Source of the DNA: Thermoflexus sp.
GTDB taxonomy: Bacteria > Chloroflexota > Anaerolineae > Thermoflexales > Thermoflexaceae
Length of the DNA: 20,224 bases
Direction of reading: 5' to 3'
Assembly: GCF_034432235.1 (NCBI RefSeq)
Contig: NZ_DAOUCJ010000041.1
Coordinates: forward strand, 1-20,224
Positions 1 through 8,592 of the stretch are shown in pieces; position 1 is the stretch's first letter, and each line of letters starts with the position of its first letter. Both the position numbers and the translations under genes were made by a program. The notes below the pieces were generated by a model, which ran no database searches, was not told the DNA's origin, and saw only the letters and a list, made by a program, of their open reading frames with translations.

Positions 1-2
1 AT

Positions 3-308
3 GCGGTGGAGGGAACGTTGCGGGCCGGATGGTTGCCCGCGGCCTTCGGCCATGTTTTCAACATCGGGCATCCCGAGGAGATCTCCATCCTCGCCCTGGC
101 GGAGAAGATCCGGTCGATCTCGGGCTGCCGGGCGCCGATCCGCTTTCTCCCCTTCTCCGAGGTCTATGGGCCGGATTTTGAGGAGGTTCCCCATCGGGTT
201 CCGGATGTCTCGAAGGCTCGTGCCTTGCTGGGTTTTGAGGCCCGTGTTACCCTGGACGATGGTCTCCAGCGAACCTGGGAGTGGTGGCGGACATGCCGAC
301 GCGTTTGA
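3..308 (+). CDS. NAD-dependent epimerase/dehydratase, C-terminal fragment
   Basis: The 5' end lies outside the window; about the last 101 residues are visible. The stretch FNIGHPEEISILALAEKI is the typical C-terminal part of extended short-chain (GDP/UDP/dTDP-sugar) epimerase-dehydratases, which read 'NIGNPEE.SI.ELA..I'. The later VPDVSKARALLGFEARV and DDGLQRTWEW segments match the usual 'D.skA...LGw.P...l.eGl..t..w' ending. The Rossmann fold and the YxxxK motif are upstream and not visible, so the substrate cannot be assigned; such enzymes interconvert or decarboxylate nucleotide sugars in the cytoplasm for glycan synthesis. The stop overlaps the start of the O-antigen-ligase-like gene, so the two are probably translationally coupled and part of one surface-glycan cluster. 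Family confidence is good; exact activity is unknown. Confidence 0.85.
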   Translation, partial: AVEGTLRAGWLPAAFGHVFNIGHPEEISILALAEKIRSISGCRAPIRFLPFSEVYGPDFEEVPHRVPDVSKARALLGFEARVTLDDGLQRTWEWWRTCRRV

Positions 309-3300
309 GTGGGTGGTGTGATCGGATCCTGGAGGCAGGGTGGCTGATGGCGGTGGTCATCGCCCCCCTGTTTTTCAATATCTACACCAGTCGGGTCTTT
401 GAGCCGGATAAGCTGACTCTGGTCCGCTCCCTGGCCCTGCTGATGGCGGCGGCCTGGCTGGTGAAGCTGGTGGAAGCCTGGGGGCGGCGGGTTCCCCTGG
501 CGCAGGCCGTGGGGTTCTCCGGGCATACCCCGCTGGTGATGCCGGCGCTGGCCTCGGCAGGAGTTTATCTCCTGGCCACCCTGTTCTCCATCACGCCTTA
601 TACCAGCTTCTTCGGTTCCTATCAGCGATTGCAGGGAACGTATAGCTGGCTGGCTTATCTGGTGATCTTCTTCAGCATATTGTCCGGTTTGCGAACCCGG
701 GCGCAGTTCGAGCGGCTGGCAACCGCGATGGTCCTGACCAGCCTCCCGGTGGCGATCTATGGGCTGATCCAGCGCTATCGGCTGGATCCCCTGCCGTGGG
801 GTGGGGATGTCACCAGCCGGGTGGCCTCTCATATGGGCAATGCGATCTTTGTGGCGGCCTATCTGATCATGGCCTTCATGCTGACTCTGGGGCGTCTGGC
901 GGAAGCCTTTCATTCGATTTTGACGACAGAGCCGCCGCGCAACAGCGATGTGGTCCGTGGGGCGGTTTACGTCTTCATTGCGGCGGTCCAGCTCGCTACC
1001 ATCTATTTCAGTTTCAGCCGAGGGCCATGGCTGGGGCTGATGGGGGGGCTGTTCCTGTTCGGGTTGCTCTGGCTGGTGATCCGCCGCCAGCGAGTGGGTC
1101 TGTTTGCGGTGCTGGGGCTTTCATCAGCCGTTTTGATTTTTTTGGTTCTGCTGAATATCCCGGGCGGGCCGCTGGAATTTCTCCGGCAGTCTCCGTATAT
1201 CGGACGGCTGGGGCATATCTTTGAGACGGAAACCGGAACCGGGAAGGTTCGAGTCCTGATCTGGCAGGGTGCGCTCCGGCTGGTGCTCCCTCACGAGCCG
1301 ATCCAGTTCCCGGATGGTCGCCCCGATCCTTTCCATCTGATCCGGCCGTTCGTCGGCTATGGGCCGGAGTCGATGTATGTGGCTTACAACCGATTTTATC
1401 CTCCCGAGCTGGCCCACTATGAGGCGCGCAATGCGTCTCCGGATCGTTCTCATAATGAGACGTTCGATGCCTTGGTGAATACGGGCTTGCTGGGATTCCT
1501 GGTTTATCAGTGGCTGTTCTTTGCTCTTTTCGCCTACGGGTTGCGCAGTCTGAATCTGATCCATGGGCCGCGGGATCGGAATCTGTTGCTGGGTTTGTGG
1601 GTGGGTGGGGCGCTTGTCGTCGGGCTGGCCTTCGCCCTCCGATTCGGTCCGCACTTTCTGGGCGTGGCGGTTCCGGCCGGGACGGTTCTGGGACTCCTGA
1701 TCTATCTGGTTTTTGCGACCCTGCGGGCTTCTGGTGAGTCGTCAATTGAGCATCCTCATCGCTTTCTTCTGATCGCTCTCCTTGGGGGAATCCTCGCTCA
1801 TTATATTGAGATCAACTTCGGGATTGCGATTGCCTCGACCCGGACGTGGTTCTGGGCCTTTGCGGCGATGCTGGTCGTGCTGGGGGAGGGATGGCTCTCT
1901 GAGCCGATCCTGGAACGTGCGGGGATGGCTCCAGCAGGTCCGTCATCGCGCAGGGGGAAAGGTCGGGGTCGTCGGGAAATTCGTGAGGCTCCCGTGCAGG
2001 CTCGCCCGTGGTGGCCCTGGGTGGCAGCTTCGGGTCTGCTGATGGCGCTGATGCTCTCCTTGCTCTCTTATGAGTTTGTGACCAATCAGGGGCAACGCCT
2101 GGATATGTGGTCCCTGATTGCGACCAGTTTGACCCGATTGCCACTGCAGGGGAACCGGTTTTCGCCCTTCATCTTGTTGATGTTGGGCTTGGTGGGAGGT
2201 CTGGGGGCTGCGCTGGTTCTGGCGGAGGGGGTTCGGCGGGATTGGATTCCCGAGCGTATGGTTTTCCCGGCTCTGGGCCTGTATGCGGCGGTTGCAGGGG
2301 GCGGGTGGTTGATTTATACGCTGGCCCATGCGGGAATTCTGGCGGGGCTGATCGCTCGTGTGCCTCAAACGGTGGAGGATGTGCTGCGGCTGGCAGATGG
2401 CGTGGCGGGGTTGTTGGATTTTCTGGTTCTTTTCCTTTTCGTTTTGCTGGCGTTGCTGGTGGTTCTGATCTCCTGGGAAGGGCCGACAGTTGGGGATGAG
2501 GCGGGGCTGGGTCTGTTTGTGGCGCCGCCGGCTTTTCTGGCGGCCGCTCTGCTCATCTGGAATGTGCATCTGGATCCGATCCGGGCGGACACAGTTTACA
2601 AGCAGGGGGATCCATGGGATAAGCAAGGACAGTGGGAGGTGGCCATTTTGCTGTATCGGCGGGCGATTGAGTATGCGCCCCGGGAGGACTTCTATTACCT
2701 CTGGCTGGGTCGGGCCCTGCTGGAGAAGGCGGCCCGGGCGCCGGATTCCAGCCCGCGGCGGCTGCCGGATGGGGTCTCGTTTGAAGTGGCTTTCCGCCAT
2801 CTGACCCTGGAGCGTCTGGTGGTCCTTCCCCGAGGGGATCTGCTGGAGATCACCCGGGCTGTGCTGGAGCAGGCGCGATTGCTGAACCCATTGAATACCG
2901 ATCATACAGCGAATCTGGCCCGGATGCACCGGCGCTGGGCGGATCTGTTGCTGGATCCCCGTTATTGTCGGACGCGCATCGATCTCGCGGCGATGTCCCC
3001 TGAGTTTGTGCGCCATGTGGAGCTGGCGGGTCACTACTACGAGGAGGCTGTCCGTCTGAGTCCTAATAACGCGGGGCTGTGGAATGAGTGGGCCAGTGTG
3101 GATCTTTATCAGCGCAATGATCTGGAATCGGCGGAACGTAAATTGCAGCGTTCCCTGGAGCTGGATGATCGGTTCGATCAGACATATCAGCTCTATGGGG
3201 ATCTCCTGATGGTGCATTCGGAGAAGGTGACAGATCCGGCCGCGAAGCGAGCGGCTCTGGAGCGGGCGGAGGTTTTCTATCGCCGTCTGGTGGAGCTTCA

Positions 3301-3817
3301 ACCGGAGCATGGTGTGGGATGGGCGGCTTTGGCTTACCTGCAGGATCAGCTGGGGCGATCGGGGGAGGCTCGGGTCTCGCGGGCGCGCCTTCAGGCGCTG
3401 ATCGGCTCGCGGTCGGAGGCTTGGCAATCTGTGGGCGATTTCTTTCTGAGCCACGCGGATTGTGCGCTGGATCGGGCCCAGGCGCTGGCATTGTATCGGG
3501 AGGCGGCGGAGGCATATGGCCAGGCGCTGGCGGCGAATCCGGGGGCGTTGACGGCCGCTTTGCGCCGGGGCTACGCGCTGCGAGGTGTGGGGAATCTAGA
3601 GGAGGCCGTGGCGACGTTCCGTCGGGCGATTCAGGTGGCAGGCGAGAGTCCAGAGGTCTGGCTGTTTTATCGGGAGCTGGCGGTTACGCTGGCGATGATG
3701 GGGCAGAAGTCGGAGGCAGAGACAGCAGCCGCGCAGGCCTGGCGTCGGGCGCCGCCGGGTGAGCAGCCGGGGCTTCAGACGCTTTTCGCCCAGCTGGGTC
3801 TCTCAGTTCGTCCATAG
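293..3817 (+). CDS. O-antigen ligase (Wzy_C/WaaL-like) membrane protein with C-terminal TPR repeats
   Basis: A polytopic membrane protein of about 1174 residues from ATG 293; GTG 281 is an in-frame alternative four codons upstream. Neither start has a strong Shine-Dalgarno, and both overlap the epimerase gene. Residues about 15-555 hold many hydrophobic helices with O-antigen-ligase hallmarks: the FSFSRGPWLGL motif near residue 242, the GYGPESM loop, and SHNETFDALVNTGLLGF with His387-Asn388. A charged loop (SSRRGKGRGRR) is followed by a second block of about five hydrophobic segments (residues about 570-755). Residues from about 765 to the end carry at least five TPR-like helical pairs, such as EEAVATFRRAIQVAGESPEVW. 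The family transfers or polymerises lipid-linked glycans at the outer face of the cytoplasmic membrane; the TPR part probably binds partners. It could be a glycan polymerase rather than a ligase. Confidence 0.85.
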   Translation: MPTRLSGWCDRILEAGWLMAVVIAPLFFNIYTSRVFEPDKLTLVRSLALLMAAAWLVKLVEAWGRRVPLAQAVGFSGHTPLVMPALASAGVYLLATLFSITPYTSFFGSYQRLQGTYSWLAYLVIFFSILSGLRTRAQFERLATAMVLTSLPVAIYGLIQRYRLDPLPWGGDVTSRVASHMGNAIFVAAYLIMAFMLTLGRLAEAFHSILTTEPPRNSDVVRGAVYVFIAAVQLATIYFSFSRGPWLGLMGGLFLFGLLWLVIRRQRVGLFAVLGLSSAVLIFLVLLNIPGGPLEFLRQSPYIGRLGHIFETETGTGKVRVLIWQGALRLVLPHEPIQFPDGRPDPFHLIRPFVGYGPESMYVAYNRFYPPELAHYEARNASPDRSHNETFDALVNTGLLGFLVYQWLFFALFAYGLRSLNLIHGPRDRNLLLGLWVGGALVVGLAFALRFGPHFLGVAVPAGTVLGLLIYLVFATLRASGESSIEHPHRFLLIALLGGILAHYIEINFGIAIASTRTWFWAFAAMLVVLGEGWLSEPILERAGMAPAGPSSRRGKGRGRREIREAPVQARPWWPWVAASGLLMALMLSLLSYEFVTNQGQRLDMWSLIATSLTRLPLQGNRFSPFILLMLGLVGGLGAALVLAEGVRRDWIPERMVFPALGLYAAVAGGGWLIYTLAHAGILAGLIARVPQTVEDVLRLADGVAGLLDFLVLFLFVLLALLVVLISWEGPTVGDEAGLGLFVAPPAFLAAALLIWNVHLDPIRADTVYKQGDPWDKQGQWEVAILLYRRAIEYAPREDFYYLWLGRALLEKAARAPDSSPRRLPDGVSFEVAFRHLTLERLVVLPRGDLLEITRAVLEQARLLNPLNTDHTANLARMHRRWADLLLDPRYCRTRIDLAAMSPEFVRHVELAGHYYEEAVRLSPNNAGLWNEWASVDLYQRNDLESAERKLQRSLELDDRFDQTYQLYGDLLMVHSEKVTDPAAKRAALERAEVFYRRLVELQPEHGVGWAALAYLQDQLGRSGEARVSRARLQALIGSRSEAWQSVGDFFLSHADCALDRAQALALYREAAEAYGQALAANPGALTAALRRGYALRGVGNLEEAVATFRRAIQVAGESPEVWLFYRELAVTLAMMGQKSEAETAAAQAWRRAPPGEQPGLQTLFAQLGLSVRP

Positions 3818-3848
3818 ACGGTTGTGGGTCGAGAGTATCTCAGGGGAA

Positions 3849-3964
3849 ATGTCTATGCGAAAACGTGCCGGTGCCACCCCCTGACGGAGAGGCCGCCCAC
3901 CCCTTTCCTGATGAAGAACCTCCATCGGAAATCCCTCCCCACCACCACTTTATGTCTATGCGAA
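3849..3964 (+). repeat. 13-bp direct repeat pair ATGTCTATGCGAA
   Basis: The identical 13-mer ATGTCTATGCGAA occurs at 3849-3861 and 3952-3964, 103 bp apart start to start. The flanks differ (preceded by GGGGAA and by CACTTT), so the match does not extend. It could be a pair of regulator-binding sites or a remnant of a small duplication. The function is unknown. Confidence 0.5.
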
Positions 3965-4184
3965 GCGATGGCGGTGGGGTCATGGCGGGCGAGTTGGGAG
4001 TGCGCTTCGGAGGGTGGCTGAGCGGGATCCCTCCCCGCAGGTCAGCAGGCGCTGGGCGATGAACGGCCCGAAAACCCAAAGGCCCCTGTCACGGCTACGC
4101 GGCCGCATCGCCGGACATTCCCCATCTCTCTACGCCCCGCCAGGCAAGAGTAAGGAAGAAGGATCCACGGCATAGCGGAATTCC

Positions 4185-4199
4185 TATACAATAATATTG
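4185..4199 (+). promoter_or_regulatory. Candidate promoter -10 region for the lig operon
   Basis: TACAAT at 4187-4192 matches five of six positions of the TATAAT -10 consensus and sits in the only AT-rich patch of the intergenic region. I see no good TTGACA-like -35 at the expected spacing. The leader to the ligase start would be about 150 nt. Tentative. Confidence 0.3.
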
Positions 4200-4349
4200 G
4201 GGTTTACGAAGGTAAATTCGAATTCTGGAAGGACGGAATGGTCCCTCCCCAGGATGCGCTGAGGCCATGGCCGTCACCCCGGCTCTCAAAGGCCAGCGCC
4301 TTCCATATCGCGCGGACCTGGAACCGATCTTCTCTTAGAGGAGCGATCC

Positions 4350-6092
4350 ATGCGGTTCGCCCAGCTGGTGGATTACTTCGAGCGGCTCGAAGCGACCACG
4401 AAGCGCCTAGAGATGTTCGATATCCTCAGCGAACTGTTCCAGGCATGTGAGCGGGAGGAGATCGACAAGGTCGTTTACTTCTGCCAGGAACAGCTGCTCC
4501 CGCCTTTCCGCGGGATCGAGATCGGCATGGCCGAGAAATTGATCCTCCGGGCGATCGCCCGCGCCACGGGAGCCAGCGAGGCGGAAGTCGCCCGGCTGAA
4601 CAAAGAGCGCGGCGATCCCGGCCTGGTGGTGGAAGAATTGCTTCAACAACGGAAAACCCACCCGGCCGGGATGAGCGTGCAGGAAGTCTATGAGGCTCTC
4701 CTGCGGATCGCCGAAACGACCGGCGAGGGAAGCGTCGAACGCAAGATCCAGATGCTCGCTGATCTTTTCCGGCGATCCTCTCCAAAGGAAGCCCGCTACA
4801 TCGCCCGCTTCGTCCTGGGGCGCCTGCGGCTCGGGGTCGGAGATCCCACCATCCTGGACGCTCTTTCCAAAGCCGTCGCCGGCGATCGAAGCCTGCGGCC
4901 GGACCTGGAGCGCGCATATAACCTGTGCTCGGATCTGGGGCTGGTGGCCCGGACCCTCTTCGAGCAGGGCATCGAAGGGATCCGCGCGTTCCGCATTCGG
5001 GTGGGGAACCCCATCCGACCGGCCCTGGCGGAGCGCCTCCCCAGCGCCCAGGAAATCGTGGAGAAGCTGGGCCGATGCGCCGTCGAGGTCAAGCTGGACG
5101 GCTTCCGCTGCCAGATCCATAAGGCTGGCGACCAGGTGGAGATTTTCTCCCGCAATCTGGAGCGCACCACCCCCATGTTCCCAGAGCTCATCGAAGCGGT
5201 CCGCCAGCAGATCGACGCCCGGGAGGCCATCCTGGAAGGGGAAGCCGTGGCGGTCAATGAGGAGACCGGTGAGATCTACCCTTTCCAGGTCACCGTCCAG
5301 CGGAAGCGCAAGCATGGCGTCGAGGAGATGATGCGGGAATACCCCCTGGTCCTCTTCGCCTTCGATCTCCTCTATGCCGATGGCCAGGATTACACCCCCC
5401 AGCCTTACGCCACCCGCTTTGAGGTGCTATCCCGCCTGATCCGGCCGGATGGCCGCATCCGCCTCGTCGATCGGATCATCACCGATGACCCCCGCGTGAT
5501 CCAGCAGTTCTTCGATGAGGCGATCGAGCGCGGCATGGAGGGTATCGTGGCCAAACGCCTGGACGCCCCCTATCAGGCCGGCGCGCGCGGTTTCCACTGG
5601 ATCAAGCTGAAGCGCTCCTACAAGGGCGAGCTGAGCGACACCATCGATGTTGTCATCGTGGGCTATTTCCGGGGCCGCGGCATGCGGGCGAAGTTCGGCA
5701 TCGGGGCACTCCTGGGCGCCGTCTATGATCCCGACTCGGATACCTTTAAGACGGTGGCCAAGATCGGCAGCGGCCTGACCGAGGAAGAATGGGTGCGGAT
5801 CCGGGAGCTGCTGGATCAGATCCGAACGGAACATCGGCCCGCCCGGGTGGAATCGGTTCTCGAGCCCGACGTGTGGGTGGAACCCCGATATGTAGTGACC
5901 GTCCTGGCCGATGAGATCACCCGCTCGCCGGTTCATACATGCGGGAAGACCAATGAGGAACCCGGCTATGCCCTTCGCTTCCCCCGGGTCGTGGGATGGA
6001 TCCGCGAGGATAAGGGGCCGGAAGACGCCACCACCGTAAAAGAGATCCTCTCGATGTTCCAGATGCAGAAACGGGTGCAGCTCGCCGGATAA
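4350..6092 (+). CDS. lig: ATP-dependent DNA ligase (archaeal/eukaryal-type LigB family)
   Basis: 580 residues, close to the usual length of archaeal replicative ligases (about 560-600). Start ATG 4350 follows AGAGGAG (4337-4343) at a 6-nt spacing. The N-terminal about 200 residues form the helical DNA-binding domain. The adenylation domain carries motif I K-L-D-G at residues 248-251 (catalytic Lys248), then SRNLE. The acidic ILEGEAVAVN segment, motif III FAFDLLYADG (336-345), motif IV EGIVAKR (397-403) and motif V WIKLKR (417-422) follow in order. The C-terminal OB fold contains VADEITRSPVHT. The enzyme seals nicks with ATP through a lysyl-AMP intermediate. Bacteria normally replicate with the NAD-dependent LigA, so this is probably an accessory or repair ligase, possibly of archaeal origin. 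No Ku or LigD partner is visible. It is followed after 11 bp by the amidohydrolase gene, so both are probably co-transcribed. Confidence 0.96.
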   Translation: MRFAQLVDYFERLEATTKRLEMFDILSELFQACEREEIDKVVYFCQEQLLPPFRGIEIGMAEKLILRAIARATGASEAEVARLNKERGDPGLVVEELLQQRKTHPAGMSVQEVYEALLRIAETTGEGSVERKIQMLADLFRRSSPKEARYIARFVLGRLRLGVGDPTILDALSKAVAGDRSLRPDLERAYNLCSDLGLVARTLFEQGIEGIRAFRIRVGNPIRPALAERLPSAQEIVEKLGRCAVEVKLDGFRCQIHKAGDQVEIFSRNLERTTPMFPELIEAVRQQIDAREAILEGEAVAVNEETGEIYPFQVTVQRKRKHGVEEMMREYPLVLFAFDLLYADGQDYTPQPYATRFEVLSRLIRPDGRIRLVDRIITDDPRVIQQFFDEAIERGMEGIVAKRLDAPYQAGARGFHWIKLKRSYKGELSDTIDVVIVGYFRGRGMRAKFGIGALLGAVYDPDSDTFKTVAKIGSGLTEEEWVRIRELLDQIRTEHRPARVESVLEPDVWVEPRYVVTVLADEITRSPVHTCGKTNEEPGYALRFPRVVGWIREDKGPEDATTVKEILSMFQMQKRVQLAG

Positions 6093-6103
6093 GGAGAACC
6101 CGG

Positions 6104-7432
6104 ATGCGCTACGATCTCCTGATCCGACAGGTCACCGTAGTGGATCCCGGCCCGGAAGGGGTTGCGGTGCGGGCCGGGCAGGACATCCTGATCCAGGGCT
6201 CCCGGATCGCCGCGATTCAGCCCACCGGTCAGGTCGACCCCGCTTCCGCAGCCCGGGTCATTCCAGGAGAGGGCATGGTCGCCATGCCTGGCCTGATCAA
6301 CACCCACGCCCACGCCGCCATGGTCCTCTTCCGTGGATCGGCGGAGGATGTGCCCATCGAGGAATGGTTTAACGATTACATCTGGGCGATGGAGACGAAC
6401 CTGACCCCGGAGGACATCTACTGGGGAGCCCTGCTGGCAGCGGTGGAGATGATCGAGAGCGGGATCACGACGGTAGCGGACCACTATTTCGAGATGGATC
6501 AGGTGGCCGAGGCCTTCGTTGCTGCCGGGCTGCGTGCACACCTCGCCTGGGCGATGTTCGGACAGAACCCCCGGGAAGAGCTGGATCGAACGGCGACCTT
6601 TGCGGCCCGCTGGCACGGCGCAGCGGCGGACCGCATTCGCGTCTGGATGGGGCCTCACGCTCCCTACACCTGCCCCTATGACTTCCTCCAGGAGGTCGCC
6701 CGCGAGGCGAGGCGGCTGGGATTGGGCGTCCACATCCACGCTTCGGAAACCGCAGAACAGGTGCAATCCAGCCTCCAGCGGTACGGCGTCACGCCGGTCC
6801 GACTGCTGGAGCGTGCCGGCCTGATGGAGGGCCGGCTGCTCTGCGCCCACGCAGCCCATGCGACCCCGGAGGACATCTCGTTGATGGCCGCCCATCGGGT
6901 CGGTGTGGCCCACTGTCCCAAGACCTTCCTGAAACTGGCCGCGGGGATCGCGCCGGTGACGGCCATGCGCCAGGCTGGGATCCCGGTGGGCCTGGGGACG
7001 GATGGGGCGGCGAGCAACAACACCCTGGATCTCTGGGAACAGATGCGGCTGGCCGCCCTGCTCCAGAAGCACGAGCGTCGGGATGCGCGGGCGTTGCCCC
7101 TGCATGAAGCGCTAACGATGGCGACGTGGGAGGGGGCGCGGGCGCTGGGAGAGGAAGAGCGCCTGGGACGCATGGCTTCTGGCTACCTGGCCGATCTCAT
7201 CCTGGTCCGGCTGGATGGGGCGCACGTGCAGCCGGTGCACCGGGTGGAAGCGGCACTGGTCTATGCGGTCCGGGCCAGCGATGTCGACACCGTGATCGTG
7301 AACGGGCAGGTGCTGATGGAAGGACGCCGGCTGCTTACGCTGGATAAAGCGGAGATCCTGCGTCAGGTCCAGGCGCGAGCGGATCGGCTGGCCCAGCGGG
7401 CACATGGACGGCGATTACAAACGTATCGTTAG
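6104..7432 (+). CDS. mtaD: Amidohydrolase, probable 5'-methylthioadenosine/S-adenosylhomocysteine deaminase
   Basis: 442 residues, normal for the TRZ/ATZ-MtaD deaminase group. Start ATG 6104 is preceded by AAGGAG at a 7-nt spacing, 11 bp after the ligase stop. Metal-site motifs appear in order: HxH in MPGLINTHAH (His68, His70), HIHASE (His210, His212), the CAHAAH segment (His249) and GTDGAASNN (Asp300). The C-terminus returns to the small beta domain (GYLADLILVRL...VIVNGQVLMEG). MtaD enzymes deaminate MTA and SAH to the inosine forms, feeding sulfur/methyl salvage in the cytoplasm. The family also contains other aminopurine and triazine deaminases, so the exact substrate is inferred from overall resemblance. 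The link to the ligase gene may only be shared transcription. The gene ends convergently against the minus-strand membrane-protein gene. Confidence 0.85.
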   Translation: MRYDLLIRQVTVVDPGPEGVAVRAGQDILIQGSRIAAIQPTGQVDPASAARVIPGEGMVAMPGLINTHAHAAMVLFRGSAEDVPIEEWFNDYIWAMETNLTPEDIYWGALLAAVEMIESGITTVADHYFEMDQVAEAFVAAGLRAHLAWAMFGQNPREELDRTATFAARWHGAAADRIRVWMGPHAPYTCPYDFLQEVAREARRLGLGVHIHASETAEQVQSSLQRYGVTPVRLLERAGLMEGRLLCAHAAHATPEDISLMAAHRVGVAHCPKTFLKLAAGIAPVTAMRQAGIPVGLGTDGAASNNTLDLWEQMRLAALLQKHERRDARALPLHEALTMATWEGARALGEEERLGRMASGYLADLILVRLDGAHVQPVHRVEAALVYAVRASDVDTVIVNGQVLMEGRRLLTLDKAEILRQVQARADRLAQRAHGRRLQTYR

Positions 7433-7485
7433 CCCATTGCCTGGACCGTAGGCCGACCTCACCCGCGGAGGGATCTTCATCGGGT

Positions 7486-8592
7486 TCAATCCTCCCGCTT
7501 AATCCGCACGGCGATCAGGGTGCCATCCGATTGACGTCGTGCCCGGACCTCCACACGATCGCCCACGTGAGGATCCTCCCGGATCTCTGTATCCCCAGTC
7601 ACCTGCACAGCGCGTCCATCGATGATCCAGGTGGATCCGGAGATCGCCTGGAGCACTCCCTTCCACTCGATAGTTTCCCCTTCTTCCCCTGGAGTCCGGG
7701 TTGGCTCAGGTGTCTGGGTTGGCTCGGGCGTCTTGGTTAGAGCGGGCGTGGGAGCCACCGTCGCCGGCGGCAAGGGCGGGGCGGTCGGAACTGGCGTTGC
7801 CGTCGGCAAAGGTGTGGGCGTCGGCCGGGGGATCCGCGTTGGAACCGGTGTAGAGGTGGCCTCCATCCAGGCCTCCGCAGGCGTCCCGGTCGGCTCGGGC
7901 GTCGGCGTGGGAGTCTCGGAGATCCTCTGGATGCGCATGGCGATCAGCTGTCCTTCCGGCCCCAGGAAGGCCGTCACCTTCACCCTCTGATCCACAGTTA
8001 CAGGCCCCAGCATTTCTGTTTCAGGGAAGATCTCCACCGGCACACCTCCGATACGCCAGGTGGTCCCTTCGATGGCTTCGATCCGACCCTCCCAGGTCAC
8101 CGTTCCAATGCCCCGCTGTTGAGTGAGCATCCGGTATTCCTCCCAGCGGCGAGCCGCCAGCGTCTCCTCCACCAGACGCCGCTCTACCGGATCCAGGGTC
8201 AGGGCGAGCCAGACCTGCTCTTCCATACGCTTGATCCCATAGAGGGGATCTCCCGGCAGGCTGCCCTGGGCCATGGCATGGAGGACGCCAATGATGAGGA
8301 GTGCGACCGCGATCGCAGCCCCCGCTGGCGCATATCGTCCCCATCCGAACAGAACCGCGGCCCATGGGCGGCGGGAGGACCGCAGGGCTTCCGCGCGCTG
8401 GAGGAAAGCAGTCCGGGAGGCCAGCTCCGCCCGCAAGGACGGCGCGGGGGGACGCACGGCCTCGATCATCCGGGCGATGCGCAAAACCGGGGCCACTTCC
8501 GGATATCGAGCCGTTACTTCCTCCAGCGTGGCCCCTTCCCGCAGCCTCTCCAACGCTTCTTCCAGAACGTCCTCACGCTTCGCCATAGTCAT
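7486..8592 (-). CDS. Putative anti-sigma/sensor membrane protein with DUF5667 and two DUF5666-like domains
   Basis: 368 residues, starting inside the last codons of the ECF sigma gene (20-bp overlap), an arrangement typical of sigma/anti-sigma pairs. Residues 1-85 are a cytoplasmic helical region (EEALERLREGATLEEVTARYPEVAPVLRIA). Residues about 88-108 form one membrane helix. SLPGDPLYGIKRMEEQVWLAL (from residue 111) is the DUF5667 signature, continuing as a charged helix to about 160. A DUF5666-like beta domain spans about 162-224, a Thr/Pro-rich linker about 226-303, and a second DUF5666-like domain about 306-366. The protein has no cysteine, so it is not a zinc anti-sigma factor. By inference the cytoplasmic part binds the sigma factor and the outer domains sense or bind something at the cell surface. 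The family assignment is from pattern recognition; anti-sigma function is not proven. Confidence 0.8.
   Translation of the reverse strand: MTMAKREDVLEEALERLREGATLEEVTARYPEVAPVLRIARMIEAVRPPAPSLRAELASRTAFLQRAEALRSSRRPWAAVLFGWGRYAPAGAAIAVALLIIGVLHAMAQGSLPGDPLYGIKRMEEQVWLALTLDPVERRLVEETLAARRWEEYRMLTQQRGIGTVTWEGRIEAIEGTTWRIGGVPVEIFPETEMLGPVTVDQRVKVTAFLGPEGQLIAMRIQRISETPTPTPEPTGTPAEAWMEATSTPVPTRIPRPTPTPLPTATPVPTAPPLPPATVAPTPALTKTPEPTQTPEPTRTPGEEGETIEWKGVLQAISGSTWIIDGRAVQVTGDTEIREDPHVGDRVEVRARRQSDGTLIAVRIKRED
7684..7917 (-). repeat. Low-complexity Thr-Pro linker-coding repeat
   Basis: This segment encodes about 78 residues dominated by TP, PT and EPT units, giving degenerate GGCGTCGGCGTGGG-like repetition on the plus strand. 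It separates the two DUF5666-like domains of the putative anti-sigma protein, and such linkers usually span the outer envelope space. Repeat number could vary between strains. Confidence 0.7.

Larger units (their letters stand above)
3818..4349. other. Gene-poor intergenic stretch (532 bp)
   Basis: No credible gene was found. Short open frames exist on both strands but lack recognisable protein character, conserved motifs or Shine-Dalgarno sites. Visible structure is a 13-bp direct repeat (3849-3861 and 3952-3964), a 7-bp inverted repeat GGCGATG/CATCGCC (4055-4061 and 4106-4112), and an AT-rich island at about 4177-4224. The island contains GGAATTCC, AATATT and AATTCGAATT palindromes and stands out from the GC-rich background. 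No clear intrinsic terminator follows the upstream gene. The stretch probably holds the promoter of the downstream ligase operon. Confidence 0.6.

Noticed and set aside
1943..3454. A 503-codon open frame on the minus strand inside the O-antigen ligase gene
   Set aside because: It is rich in Gln, Arg, His and Pro with no hydrophobic core or motif, and is fully antisense to a well-supported gene.
4238..4450. A 70-codon frame overlapping the DNA ligase start
   Set aside because: It overlaps the ligase coding region in another frame, lacks motifs and has no convincing Shine-Dalgarno.
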